This document shows, piece by piece, positions 53,136 through 64,000 of a DNA stretch of 64,000 nt (the stretch's first letter is position 1; each line of letters opens with the position of its first letter). Made by a program: the position numbers and the translations under genes. The DNA comes from Moringa oleifera. Lineage: Eukaryota; Streptophyta; Magnoliopsida; Brassicales; Moringaceae. The stretch lies in assembly GCA_021397835.1 (NCBI GenBank), contig JAJFZO010000230.1:3838001-3902000 (forward strand), read 5' to 3'. The notes under the pieces were generated by a model, which was not told the DNA's origin, searched no databases, and saw only the letters and a program-made list of their open reading frames with translations.

Positions 53136-53439
53136 ATGCAAAAAAGAATGCCAAAGAATTAACCTGCAAACCGGAGCGGTTAATACGTCGCTTTTGCTAT
53201 AGCTGCGATTAGTTGTGGGAAAGGCAATAAGAGAGAGAAGACTTGAGTTTGTGTGTTGTTGCAGTAATGCTCTGATTTGCTACCACTTGAGTTGCCTCTG
53301 CGTCCCCCAAGTATTGGAGAGAGAGAGGAATCGTAAATCAGTTGGAAAATGAGGGCCTCGTGGACACCAGTAGGCATAGCGCGGACGTTCTGGTTGCACA
53401 TGCCACGACTCTCTCTCTCTCTCTCTCTCTATTTTACTT

Positions 53440-55260
53440 TTTTTTTTCTCTAATTATTCACATTTATTTCTTTTAAATATCAATTAAAAATCTTCAAAAA
53501 TATGTTTTTCAATCTTATCTTAATTTTAATATATTTTTAAGTAAAATTTAATTAATAAAAAATAATCAAATTAAATTTTATAAATTTTAACTTAATTTTT
53601 TTATAAATATAAAAAATATTTTAACTGCCAACATAAAAAATTAATAAAAATAAATTTAATTATTCTTATAGTAATTTTAATTTTAATTTTAATTTATTTT
53701 TATTATTTTTCGTCAATTAAAATATATTTTAAAATATTTTTAAAAAATCAAATTAAAAATTAAGAAAATTTTATAATATCATTTTTTTAACTACTCTCCC
53801 CCCCCAAAAAAAAAACTTTAACTTTGAAATTCTCAGTGAAAAATTATCTAACTTATATTATTACTTTAATGCATTATGGTGACTGGACCGATAATTAAAA
53901 TTATATAACCATGGTTTAATTAAATTAGTTCTGAAAGTCAAAACTTATATTTCAATTAATTTTTAATTTTAAAAATTTTTAGTATATAGTTCATCAATTA
54001 TGTGTCTTTTCACAATACAAATGATTTCTCATAATCATTAAATAATTCAATGTGATCATTCTATGATTAATATAAAGTTAACCAAAATTATGCACCAAAT
54101 TTCTAATTCATCTTTTTTATTTATTTCACGGTCCACATAGCAAAAAAATATTAATAAGCTAAACAACATGTGACATTCATATTTTATATAATAATATCGC
54201 TTTGTTTATAGTAATTACAAATCAAATTACCTTTTAAAACTTATTTTTCTATTTTTCTAATAATTTGACACTCACTATATAATGTATGGAAAAAGTTATG
54301 AACAAAATGATGCACATTAATGTCGTTTTTAACACAAAAAAAAGAAGTCCGGTCCGTATAATTGCTCTGAATAAAGAAAGAAATTCCAAGTTTTTGCTAA
54401 TAATCAAGTGAATCTCCATATATGGATATATAATTACAATTTTTGCTTTTTTGTTTATTTATTAAAATAAGAAAAAGCAAATGGCAACTCATTTTAAAGT
54501 TACATGGGTTCCCATATTTACAAGTATATCCTATGGGAATCACAAAAGGAAGATAAAAATAAATAAATAAATACAAAATACAAAATACAAAATATTTTCA
54601 TGGGCTCATGCTTATAGGTTTTGTAATTTATTATATTGATATAAAAAATGAATTAGAAAATTATAAATATTTATTGTTAAATTGTAACGTATCAGAGAAT
54701 TTAAATTAGTAAAAATATTTATTTTATAAAATAAGAAATATTTTATTTTAAAAACATATATAAATTTAATTACTAAAAATAATGGAATCACATAATTAAT
54801 TTTATCTTAAATTCTCATGTATCATATTATTATAATCTAATTGTATTCATTATTATTACAAGCTATTTATTTTAAATTTTTTATTTAGTTATTGATTAAT
54901 GAAAGAAAGAATTTATATTAAGGAAAGCAAATCAATTTACAATAATTATTTATTTTGGGCATCTTATTTGTTATTTAGGCATATTTTAAGATTTTATGAC
55001 ATAAATTGATAAAAACTAAACAAAAAAATAATTACCAATAATATGTCAAATAATAAGAAAATTAATTATTTGAAAAAAAATACTTGGAAAAGTACAATTA
55101 TTTGGTTTAGCAATGACCAAACACTTATGAATTATAATTATAAAATATATAATTAAAAAGGTTTATCTGTACAGCTCACAAATACATTCACACTCAGTTA
55201 TTAAAATTTCAGACATCTAAAACCATAATCTGCAAACTTTAAGCCTTACACATAATGAGT
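53440..55260. other. AT-rich intergenic spacer between divergent genes
   Basis: No gene or transposon protein is recognised. The region separates the minus-strand transporter from the plus-strand unknown gene, so both promoters probably lie at its edges. Confidence 0.6.
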
Positions 55261-55264
55261 TCAC

Positions 55265-55600
55265 TTAAAAACCCTAATTGACCAATAGGAAGAAGGCCAA
55301 AGTAGTCATTACAATAAAATTATAACCGTCAGATTTTTCAAATATTGGAAAGACTTAAATGACATTAGTAACCTTCAGATTTATTGGTTTTTTTCATTTA
55401 TTTAAAAGCCGATTCGGCGGTTGGGAAGGTCGGCAGAACCGGAGTCGAGCCAGCACCGTCTGGCTGCAAAGGCCAGAAAAGGGCAAACGAAGCAGCCACG
55501 TTAACGTGTAGGAAACAAAATATCACGTGGGTCATGCACCTTTCCTTTTCTCTTTCGACACTATTGCTTCATGGCGTCGTATTTATATATATAAGCTAGA
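55265..55600 (+). promoter_or_regulatory. Promoter of the 207-aa unknown-protein gene
   Basis: Visible motifs are AAAACCCTAATT (telo-box like, about 55267), a CCAAT box (GACCAATAGG, about 55280), a G-box/ABRE-type CACGTGGG at 55524-55531, and a TATA-like TTTATATATATAAG at about 55581. The G-box suggests bZIP or bHLH control (ABA, light), but this is an inference from motifs only. Confidence 0.5.
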
Positions 55601-55756
55601 AATTAAGACCCCTCTTCGTCTGTCTAAACCTTTCATTGACATACACAATCGCCTCCCACGCCTTCTGTCTTTTTTCTGATCGCCGGAATCTGTCTTGGGT
55701 CGCCGAAGGGTCTCCGGACTCTGAATCGAGGGTCGCCGTAGCGGAAGAAGGTTGGG

Positions 55757-58700
55757 ATGGCCAAGAAGAGGAAGTCGATAGCCACGAGCCTGGACGAGGT
55801 GGATCGGACTATGTACGCCTCTTTTTGCAGCGCTGCTAACTCTCTCTCGCAGCTCTACACCCAGGCCATGAACCACCAGAAGCTGTCTTTCCAAGCCGGT
55901 GAACGCCACGGCCTTGTACGGTCCTTCTTTCTCTCTTTATCTTGATCTCACACTGATGTATTTGATTCAGGATACGTTTATATATTGGCATCTATAGTTT
56001 TCAATCTATCATTTTGATTGTGTGCGTTTATTTCGTTAATTTGGTCTATCAAGCTTCCTTTGCCCCCCCTCCCCCCCTCCCCTCTCTGTTTATCGTTTTA
56101 GATTGTTAATTGTGTCAGAAGCTTTTCTTTTCTGCCCGTTCTGAATATTCAATCAGATAAAAGTAGAATTTTGATGCACTTTTATGTTTCCTCTTTACCC
56201 TTTGTGCTAATTTTGACGAGAATTCTGTGTGTTCCCAATAGTTTTACTTAAGCATAAATTAATGTCCTGGAAAATTGAAATATGGGTAGGTTTATTTTTT
56301 CTCTTTAGGGGTTTTCCTATCATGGGTATTATTTTTTGTAGTTATGATTTGGTGTGCTACTTTGAGTGAGATGATAGAATTGGCACCCCATGAGGATGTG
56401 AAGAGGCAGATGAAGACAAAGCACTTATTTTTTATGCGTGATTTATGAGATCACCGGCAATAGTTGGGGGTCAAAGCTTGCTACTTGTGTGCCAATGATG
56501 GCCCCTATCGATGTCCACTGATAGGATACTTTAGAAGGTGGGCAAGCATATTGATTTTACTTCAATGGTGTGCGAAAGCATATGTTGTTTGCCATGATGT
56601 AGGAGATACTGCTAGGAATTTTTGCTCATCTTACCTTTTTGAGGATTATAAATTATTATATTTCTTGTGATTAAAGAGCTAAAAATTTACTTAATACCAA
56701 GTATTTTGTGCATACTTAAATATTTATTAAAAGTATAAACAAATAAGTGAGTTTTAAAGATGTTAGACGTGTTCTTTTTAAGGATGTTAGACGTGTTCTA
56801 ATACCTCTAAGAATCAAATTGAATTGATTTTTCATAAACTAGTGATGGGATTTTATGCCATTGGATCATTTTCTGGAATAATCAGGGGCAATCACATTGG
56901 TGATATCGCGTTTAGTGCAGTGGTTGAAAGAGAAACATGATATAGACATTGATGTCACATTGGTGATATCGTGTTTAGCGCAGTGGTTGAAAGAGAAAGA
57001 TGATATAGACATTGATATTCAACTTAAATGATGTAATATTGTAATTGATTCAGCATAGATTTGTGATGTAGATAGATGAAACTTGAAATAACCTCGCAGT
57101 GAACGAAAATAAAGTTCTTTTACTGGTTTGCTTAGTGCATAAAAATATGTGTAGTCAAGCAGAAGGTAACTGGTCATTGGATTTAGCTTTTGTTTCCTAT
57201 CTCTTTTCCAAAACAATGAAATACAAACTAAATTGAAAGTCCTTTAACTTCATGCTCTTATAGTAGCCCTGCCTTTTTTGATCCTTGTTTTTGCTCTAGC
57301 TCTTTTTTTCCATTGGTATCTCATAGTCTTGTTGTAGTAGACCTTGCTGCTTGTAGCATGAATTGTGTGACACATTCTTTCATCTTCTAGAAGAAGTGTT
57401 TTCCCTGTTGTAACATTCTCTGAAAGCAAGATTACATGAATTCACGGATATTTACATGCTCATACAGAGTTTTAATTTCGGGTACAAATTCATTTCATTA
57501 CACTATTGTTTTAAAAGGATATCCTTGTATGTAAGCTCCAGTAGAGTTTGTGTTATTGCTTGTGTTTGATAGTGGGCAAACGTCAGTGTAAATTGATCAG
57601 GGATTAAGGAATTTGATAAAAGTGGTGTTGCAGCTGAGTTAAATTTCGTGGAAAAAGACATGAGTTGGAGTGTGCTAATGTTTGGGTTGATTTGAGGAAA
57701 TTTAGTGCAAACACTTATCATTTGAGGAAAACATGATTATGCAAAAGTTTCATATGACTTTGAAGTTTTGATTTTCTTAACAAAAACAAAAATTGAAGTT
57801 TTACTACTAGAAACTGCTCAAGTTGCTGTTGTTCCCTCCCTCTATGTCATACATGGGCTTTCCTCACTGTACTCCCCCTCTTGTTTAACTCAAAAAAGAA
57901 AAACTAGAAGAAAAGGAAAAGAAAAAAAATGACAACCCTTCTTTCCTCAATCCCTCTCATAAAAATACTTATTTCCCTGAATGCTGAATCTCAATAGTCG
58001 ATTCTTTTTTTTTTTAGTCAGAAACAAAAATATATATATTAACTCTATTAACTATGAGGCACCAAGGGGGTGCCACCCATCTACATGAATGATGTAGCTC
58101 CTATCTAAAAGTGAGGACATCTATGAACTGTACAAGGTCATTCTCATTTAACAAAGGTTCCCCTGTTACCCGCACTTTAAGGGTAAGAAGCCATCTACAT
58201 TGACTGTTTGGCGAGAAAGGATTTCTAGTATTCTTATCAGAAGAACAAAAAAAGAAAGGATGTTTAGCAGAAATCTTGGTGCTTTGGCAGGAGAATGCAG
58301 TTGTACCAGCAGTTATAGGTTCTTTCTCCATCACAGCCTATGATACATAGATGCAAGTATGAGTGTTGGACAGAGTTATGTGTCTCCATGTCTGATCCAC
58401 TGTATCTATCAACTTAAGGATACAGCCAAAAAGGCTCTGAAGCATTCGGAAGATCTATTCTTTACTCATGCCTGATATAATTAAATAGGTATCTCTTATT
58501 ATTTATATTTCCTTTATTTTCTTGTAGAAGGTCAGTATCTTTGTGCTATATTTCAACATGGAAGGGACTTCTTTTGTTTTACCAAGCCATTCTTTCAAAT
58601 TGAAGAGTACAGTGAAGTTTAGCTAGGTCCTTCACCACCTTATAAGACGGTAAACTAGTGCTTGGAAAATCATATCTATTGCTGCCAATTATTTGTTACG

Positions 58701-61700
58701 CAGTTAGTATTCCCTTAATCAACCATTTAGAACTGAAAAATTTCCTACACCCACTTTTGTTATTTTGTTCCTGGGCTAGCATGTTTAAAATGTTACGTTA
58801 ATCAATAATGTGTACTTCGTCTACTTCTTGTTCAATTGAATAAATCTGTCTTACGTGCTATAATGAAATGAGAGCTAGTTTTTCCCATTTACACTTCCTT
58901 ATCTTTGTTAAAATTTTCTGTTACAATGGTTTAATAATGTGTGGGATCCTCTTTCTTTGGCCCATAACCAATATCCTTATTTCTAAAAGAAAAAGATTAA
59001 CGAGGAACACCGGTTTCCCTCTTTTTTAGTCCATGATTCTGTTTTGTCACACTGTCTTCCAGTTTAGTGTCTAGCCTACCTAAGACTAGTCTTGAAACAG
59101 TGTGATCTGAAATCATTTTTGTTAAGAGTTGTCACATGAGTTGTATCTAGCCTGAGCAGGGTGTAAGCTATTATGTCATATATTGTCTTAGAACCTTTAC
59201 CCTTGACTTCTGAATTAGCTTGTTGTTTTTTGTCATGCAAGGAGAAAGAACTGCAGGATCTAAAGTGCTTGTAATGTTCTTATTCTTATTTTTTTTATAT
59301 GGCATGTTTGATTATCTTGTCTTCAGGACAAACTTTATCAGTGGATTTGGAGACAACAAGAGGGAGGATCAAGAGTAGCAACAGTTGATATACTTAATTA
59401 CATTCAGGTTTTGGTTGACCATTCTCCTTCTATGATTTATAATTTTGTGTTTGTGTGCTTGTGTTCATGGTCTGCATGTCAATTTTAGATGCATAAGGTA
59501 TATTAGATAGCTTTTCACTATGGGCCTTAGTAATGTTAAATGCAATGTCAAGGTGAAAATGTTAGTAAACCAATGAGTCCATGCTATTAAAAAACATCTT
59601 TCAGTTTTATTTGCGATATTCTAACATTGGATATTTTTGTGGCCTATTTGCATGTTCAACTCATATTTAATGAATCTGAAGAAGTGCCCCCCTGTTTGGT
59701 AGGGCTTGAGATTAGAAATCTGACATAGATCCAAAAGTGGATACTTAAAAGAAACTCCACGTAGATGATTACATGACTTTCATGATTGCTCTCTATGGTC
59801 GTATCTGCTCAAGATGATAGTCACCAACAATATGCTTGGATTACAAATGAAAGACTGGAATACTTACTATGTACATTGTTAATTGATTATTTCTGAGCAT
59901 CTGGACAGTTCTTGTATTAAGAAAGCCCATCTATCAAATAAATTAAAACTCCATGGTATCTAAAAGGCTGAATGAGACATAATCTTCATTAAAGATAATA
60001 TTGTCGCTCAGAAAAGAAAGAAGCTATATCATCTTAAAGGCTGAATGAGACATAGCCTTCATCAGAGATAACATAGTAGCTCAGAAAAGAAAGAAGCAGA
60101 AGTTGTAGATAGATCCAATGAACACCACATCTCAGATTCTCCTAGGACGATGATCATCAGTCTGATCTGCATAAGACGAAGAAACAAAGTTATAATGTTT
60201 GAGAGTTTGAATAGCAAATGCTTATTGAAAGCTCATCTTAGATATCTAGGAACAAATATGAGACAATTTCAATGTCTTAGAACTTCTCCTTTGACCATCC
60301 TACTGCGATACCAAGAAGCACTGTAAGGTCCTTAAGTTTTCATATGAAAACTTGATCCCACATTCATTTCTGCCAGTAATTGCAATATTGTTTACACAGG
60401 CTGTGAGAGTGATGAACTCCTTCAGGCTTGTCTGACCAAAATTGAATGATTTGACACCAGTCACCCTTTTGGTAATGTGTAAACCTCACGTGGATCCCCT
60501 GTGCAAACTCTTAGGTCTGCAATGTATATGCTTCTTCTTTGAGTCACCATAAAATTGAAACCATTCTTAATGTCAAGCTTTTAGTTTTTTACAACAGTAA
60601 CTGACAAAATAAGACAAGCACAATCAAGTCTGGGCACCAGAAAGTAAGTATCAAAGTACTCCACCTAATGTCTGTGTGTAGCTACATTAACTGAGATGTG
60701 CTTAGAGTACCCATGAGGATAATTCTTGATGCATAAACTCAACGACTAACAAGTGCTTATCTGTGTCAAGGCAAGCTTATGGAATCTTAAGTGTCATTTT
60801 AACTTGAGGTGATTGTGTTCACATCCATTGCGTTCTTCTACCCAGGTGAAGATAATGCTTGAATGTGTGATTAAGGACTGCAAACTTACATCATAGAGAG
60901 AAACATGTCAACTCATGGAAACAACTCTGATGTGTGTTTGTTCCACACAATGTCTTCAGAGTCTGCAAAATAACTGTATTATCTCTAATTCTTGTTTGCT
61001 TCCCAAAGTAACCTTAGAATCCCTCAATTCACCTTCGTGTATTAGGTTTGTTGATATTGAAGAGGAATAAGAAAATGTAATGATATATTTAAACTTAGGG
61101 TTGTACTAATGTTTTGATATTATTATGGTATGTTTGGTTCACGGAATGGAATAAAGAGAGAATGGAATAAGTATTTTCTGGGAATAGAAAAGAGGAGGAA
61201 TAAAAAAAAAAAGTATTATTATGTTTGGTTCATTGGAATTAAATAGCAAATAATTCATGTGTTTGGTTCATCAAAGAATAAAGTAAGAAAGTAATTGAAA
61301 TAAATTTAAAAAACTAGTATATCCTTAAACTAAATTAATTATAGTTTAATTATTTTTTAATTAATTTTTATTAAAATAATATTAATTAATAAATATTTTA
61401 TAATAATAAATTATTATAAAAAATATTAACTAAATAATATGTTAATAATTACTTTTTAGTTTCAAATATTAATATTATAAAAATAAAGTTACTATCAATT
61501 AATATTTTAATGATAATAATATTTTTTGCTTTTTTTTCTCTTTTTTCTTTGTAAATTATTTAAAAAAATAAAGAAAGATAAAGTTATTATAATTAATTAG
61601 TTATATATATATGATAGTAATTTAAGAGTTTTATCAAGGGTAAGCCAGGATTAAAAAAAGTGTAACCACTTCTTGTTTTCATGGAATAGCTATTTCCAAA

Positions 61701-62469
61701 GGTTCACTTTGGAATAGCTATTCTGAGTTTTCAAGGAATAGAAATTCATCAAAAAATTATAATTCCTTAATAAAAATAATCTAAACGCCACAAAAGTAAT
61801 TTTGTTTAGAATAAGGTAAGAAAAGAATTCGTATTCTCGCAAACCAAACATACCATTTAGGAAATAGTTTAGAAGAAAACCTCGTGTGACTCACTCCATA
61901 CACGTATCAATAAGTACTTGAAGGAAGCAATTGCAGAAGTACCGGTCACTACCATTTAACTATTCAAATTGGGGTGGTTATCTGTACTTTGTATGATATA
62001 GTGTGTATAATATTGATTCTCCAGGTTCTGTTTTTGCAATAGTCTGTATACTAGATGAAAATCTGAATTTTTTGATTCCGTGCAGAATGAACTGGAATAC
62101 TGTGGAGAGGAGCCATCAATGTCCCCTAGAGCACCAGTCCAAAATCAGCATTCCCAACCCGCGATGCAATTCGTGAGTCCTGGCCTTATGGTTTCTTCTG
62201 GCTCATCTTGCCAAGCTGCTGGGCAGGTGACTCGATCTGATCAGGGTGATCAACAATCCAAGAATTCAGTCTTCTCAAATGCTTTGTCAAGCCCCGTTCG
62301 TCGGAGTCTTCAGAGTTATCACATTTCACAGGGAGGATACTTTCCAAATGGTGCTCTGCCTTCTGGAAATGGAAACAGGAGCAATGATCCCAGTTTTGTG
62401 CAGCAGCAGAACAGAGATTCTAATCCTTTGGGCTCCATCGATTCTTCAATGGACATGCATGCGGACTAA
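55757..62469 (+). CDS. Conserved plant protein of unknown function (207 aa)
   Basis: Three exons join in frame: 55757-55915, 59327-59407 and 62086-62469 (TAA), with GT-AG introns of about 3.4 and 2.7 kb. The product begins MAKKRKSIATSLDEVDRTMY and continues SFCSAANSLSQLYTQAMNHQ and KLSFQAGERHGL. Exon 2 gives DKLYQWIWRQQEGGSRVATV, and the rest (from NELEYCGEEPSMSPRAP) is a long serine/glutamine/asparagine-rich, apparently disordered tail. I recognise this N-terminal block from conserved but uncharacterised plant proteins, some carrying a doubtful holocarboxylase-synthetase label; nothing like a biotin-ligase domain is visible. The basic KKRK at the start could act in nuclear import. The ordered part (about residues 10-80) looks helical and may mediate protein contacts. 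No function is assigned. The start is the first ATG giving this conserved N-terminus. Confidence 0.85.
56759..57017 (+). repeat. Short tandem duplications in intron 1 (25 bp and 63 bp)
   Basis: GATGTTAGACGTGTTCT occurs twice about 25 bp apart near 56759 and 56784. Beginning at 56892, a 63-bp unit starting TCACATTGGTGATATCG is repeated at 56955 with only a few changes. Confidence 0.88.
59963..60108 (+). repeat. 73-bp tandem duplication in intron 2
   Basis: AAAGGCTGAATGAGACATA followed by CTTCAT(T/C)A(A/G)AGATAA and GCTCAGAAAAGAAAGAAGC occurs at 59963 and again at 60036. The two copies are imperfect. Confidence 0.88.
61126..61855. mobile_element. MITE-like element with ~14-bp terminal inverted repeats
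   Basis: The left end TGGTATGTTTGGTT matches the reverse complement of the right end AACCAAACATACCA. The element is about 730 bp, lies inside the second intron, and has an AT-rich interior without coding capacity. GTTTGGTTCA recurs internally at about 61222 and 61260. The flanking bases (TTA on the left, TTT on the right) are compatible with a short AT-rich target duplication but do not prove it. The superfamily (PIF/Harbinger or hAT) is undecided. Confidence 0.72.
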
Positions 62470-64000
62470 AACTGCCAAGGTAACATTTTACAAGCCCCTT
62501 GCCTGTTGCAATTACATTGCTACTTTGTTTGTTGATGTCACAAGAAGGGAAGGAGAACAAGATGGTTGCACTGATACAAGAATAAACACAAGATGGTGGT
62601 GACTTGTTGAAGCTTGTGCAGAAATATATTTAAGTAGTGTGTGTTCTCATGGAGCAGAATGCACTGTGATGAGCAGCATGATCTGTCAGTTCAGATTTCC
62701 TTGTCTTCTTTAAGTCGATTAGTTTGGGTCTCTCATGTCACATGTAAAGCCTTTGTTGAATCAATCCTGCAATTTATATATGGGCACTGTTTTTCATCCA
62801 TCGTTATTCTCTTGACTATGTCTTGTTATCTCCGTAATATTAACTTGTTTTAAGGATGTTATCTGTAAATTTGTAGGTCTTACGAATCTGCTTTGTGTGG
62901 CATGAAGCAGATTCTGATTGCTACAACTTGTTTCTGACTGAGCTATGGTCAAGTAGAAACAGGAGAAAATGGTATTATGTTTTCTCAGTAATATTTCATA
63001 GCGATTAACCCTGGATCAGGTTGCTTTCTGGGTCTAGTTGTCTGCCTTGATTATCTGGAAACAGTAGCAACAAGGGCAACTTGGCCATACCAAATGCTTC
63101 TTCTTTTCTGTAACCCAATCAATTAGCCAAAAGATAGAGAAAGAGAAAGTTGTATTATGAAGCAAAACAGTATCTCTTAGTTTACAGTGACTGCAAAGAT
63201 TTGTTCTCTTCTCGAAGAAGTGGCAATCTCCATTACCCAGAAACAGATGATCGGTGTGGACTGTCTGAGTCATGGTTGGATGATGGGGTCCAAACAGAAT
63301 GGACATCACATGCCGGAGCTTCTGTTTTTATTACATTGGCCTGACAAGAAATGAGTATGCAGCTTACCTACCAGCAATGCCTCCCTCAGTCATTCGTCCT
63401 ACATTGGAGGATCCCATGCAACCATTTAGACCATTAAGGCCCGATATGGAATGGTTGCTCTTCTTCCCCTGCTATACATATTCCTTGGTGCTTCAAAGAA
63501 AACAGAAACCAAGAAAAGAAGACAAAGGGCCTCCATGGCCCTACAACTCTCTGGCCCGAGAGACCCATAATCTCATCTTAAAGAAAACAAAATTTGATTA
63601 AAATGTATAAAGATGAATAGTGTATTATTAACTTTTTGACCAATCAATCATTGTTCCAACAGGGTTGGCTTTAATAATACTCAAAACCAGCCGTTACTTG
63701 CATTTCCAAAGATAATTATAAAATTAAAGTGAAGGGAAGAGATGAAGAAGGGCCCAAGTCAAGATCTCTTTAAGCCTTAAAGCCGAAAGTTTCTCTTCTT
63801 TTGTTCCAAAGAGAAAATATTAATTTGATGCATAAGAAAACGTGGATCTATGGAGTATGGAGAATAATAATAATGTTTACTCATGTCATTAGGTGCAATA
63901 TGTGACTTATTATTGAGAGAAAATTAAGCTTAAGTGATAGGGAAGACTGAGCATTGTGTCCCATGATAAAGAGTTGCCACGACATGTTTCGTGAATTGGG
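62470..64000. other. 3' region and downstream spacer, no gene recognised
   Basis: The first few hundred bases are probably 3'UTR of the upstream gene, with a GTAACA donor-like site at about 62480 that could begin a 3'UTR intron. A + frame at 63299-63601 (100 residues, proline-rich start) has no recognised similarity and lacks an evident promoter. I do not call it a gene. Confidence 0.45.

Larger units (their letters stand above)
51392..53260 (-). other. Probable 5'UTR with intron of the UTR7-like gene
   Basis: On the minus strand an acceptor (GACTTTGCAG) ends at 51453 and leaves a 61-base leader before the ATG. A donor-like GCAG|GTTAAT lies at 53164/53163, next to a pyrimidine-rich leader. 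A 5'UTR intron of about 1.7 kb is thus plausible, with transcription starting beyond 53.2 kb. Within it lie (AT)n at about 51739-51763 and a C-run followed by an A-run. No coding sequence was recognised in it. Confidence 0.45.

Noticed and set aside
55384..55599. GC-richer 71-residue frame upstream of the unknown-protein gene
   Set aside because: It lies over the G-box and TATA-like region, has no recognised similarity, and is best read as promoter and leader sequence.
55583..55909. 108-residue minus-strand open frame over the start of the unknown-protein gene
   Set aside because: It overlaps the conserved + strand exon and GC-richer leader, has no recognisable similarity, and is explained as a shadow.
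59690..61000. Possible degraded copia sequence in intron 2 of the unknown-protein gene
   Set aside because: Frames were checked for reverse-transcriptase motifs on both strands. Nothing convincing was found, so it is left as intron of unclear origin.
63299..63601. 100-residue + frame (proline-rich start) near the window end
   Set aside because: No similarity, promoter or splice context was recognised. It may be 3'UTR or spacer, or an exon of an unseen gene, and cannot be supported as a gene.

Overview
This window is nuclear DNA from a flowering plant, most likely a woody rosid eudicot, though I cannot name the species. The signs are spliced genes with GT-AG introns, plant-specific gene families (GIGANTEA, NAC), very AT-rich intergenic DNA, and decayed plant LTR-retrotransposons and DNA transposons. 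There are no operons, bacterial signals or CRISPR arrays.

Layout. (1) 594-4985, + strand: the C-terminal ~811 residues of the circadian and flowering regulator GIGANTEA; its 5' part lies outside the window. (2) ~5.4-10.1 kb: AT-rich gene-free DNA with old diverged repeats. (3) 10365-12634, +: a complete gene for cytosolic ribosomal protein uS13 (RPS18), with telo-box motifs in its promoter and a first coding exon that is only the ATG. (4) ~13.9-20.2 kb: a scrapyard of broken transposons (Ty3-gypsy gag and protease pieces, a CACTA/En-Spm transposase tail), a long (AT)n tract and a ~91-bp degenerate tandem array. (5) 20.66-37.25 kb: the most striking part. Five tandem ~3.0-kb units each carry the same two-exon gene for a short (226-residue) NAC-domain transcription factor. 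The coding sequences look identical, and older decayed half-units flank the array on both sides. (6) 37.3-48.1 kb: a decayed Ty1-copia element on the minus strand, an inverted minisatellite pair, a 159-bp tandem duplication, a gypsy reverse-transcriptase fragment and a probable hAT-like remnant. (7) 48676-51391, minus: a complete five-coding-exon nucleotide-sugar transporter (UTR7 type), probably with a 5'UTR intron reaching to about 53.2 kb. (8) 53.4-55.3 kb: AT-rich spacer. (9) 55757-62469, +: a three-exon gene for a conserved plant protein of unknown function (207 aa); its long second intron holds a MITE. (10) 62.5-64 kb: 3'UTR and spacer without a recognised gene.

The four single-copy genes are housekeeping or regulatory genes with no evident functional link. 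The NAC cluster is the accessory, fast-evolving feature. An older, larger duplication is visible as flanking relics. Within it, a 3-kb promoter-gene-terminator cassette was then amplified through a junction with almost no shared sequence. Mosaic marker patterns suggest continuing unequal crossing-over or gene conversion. All identifications come from reading the sequence and recalling family sequences; no database search was run.
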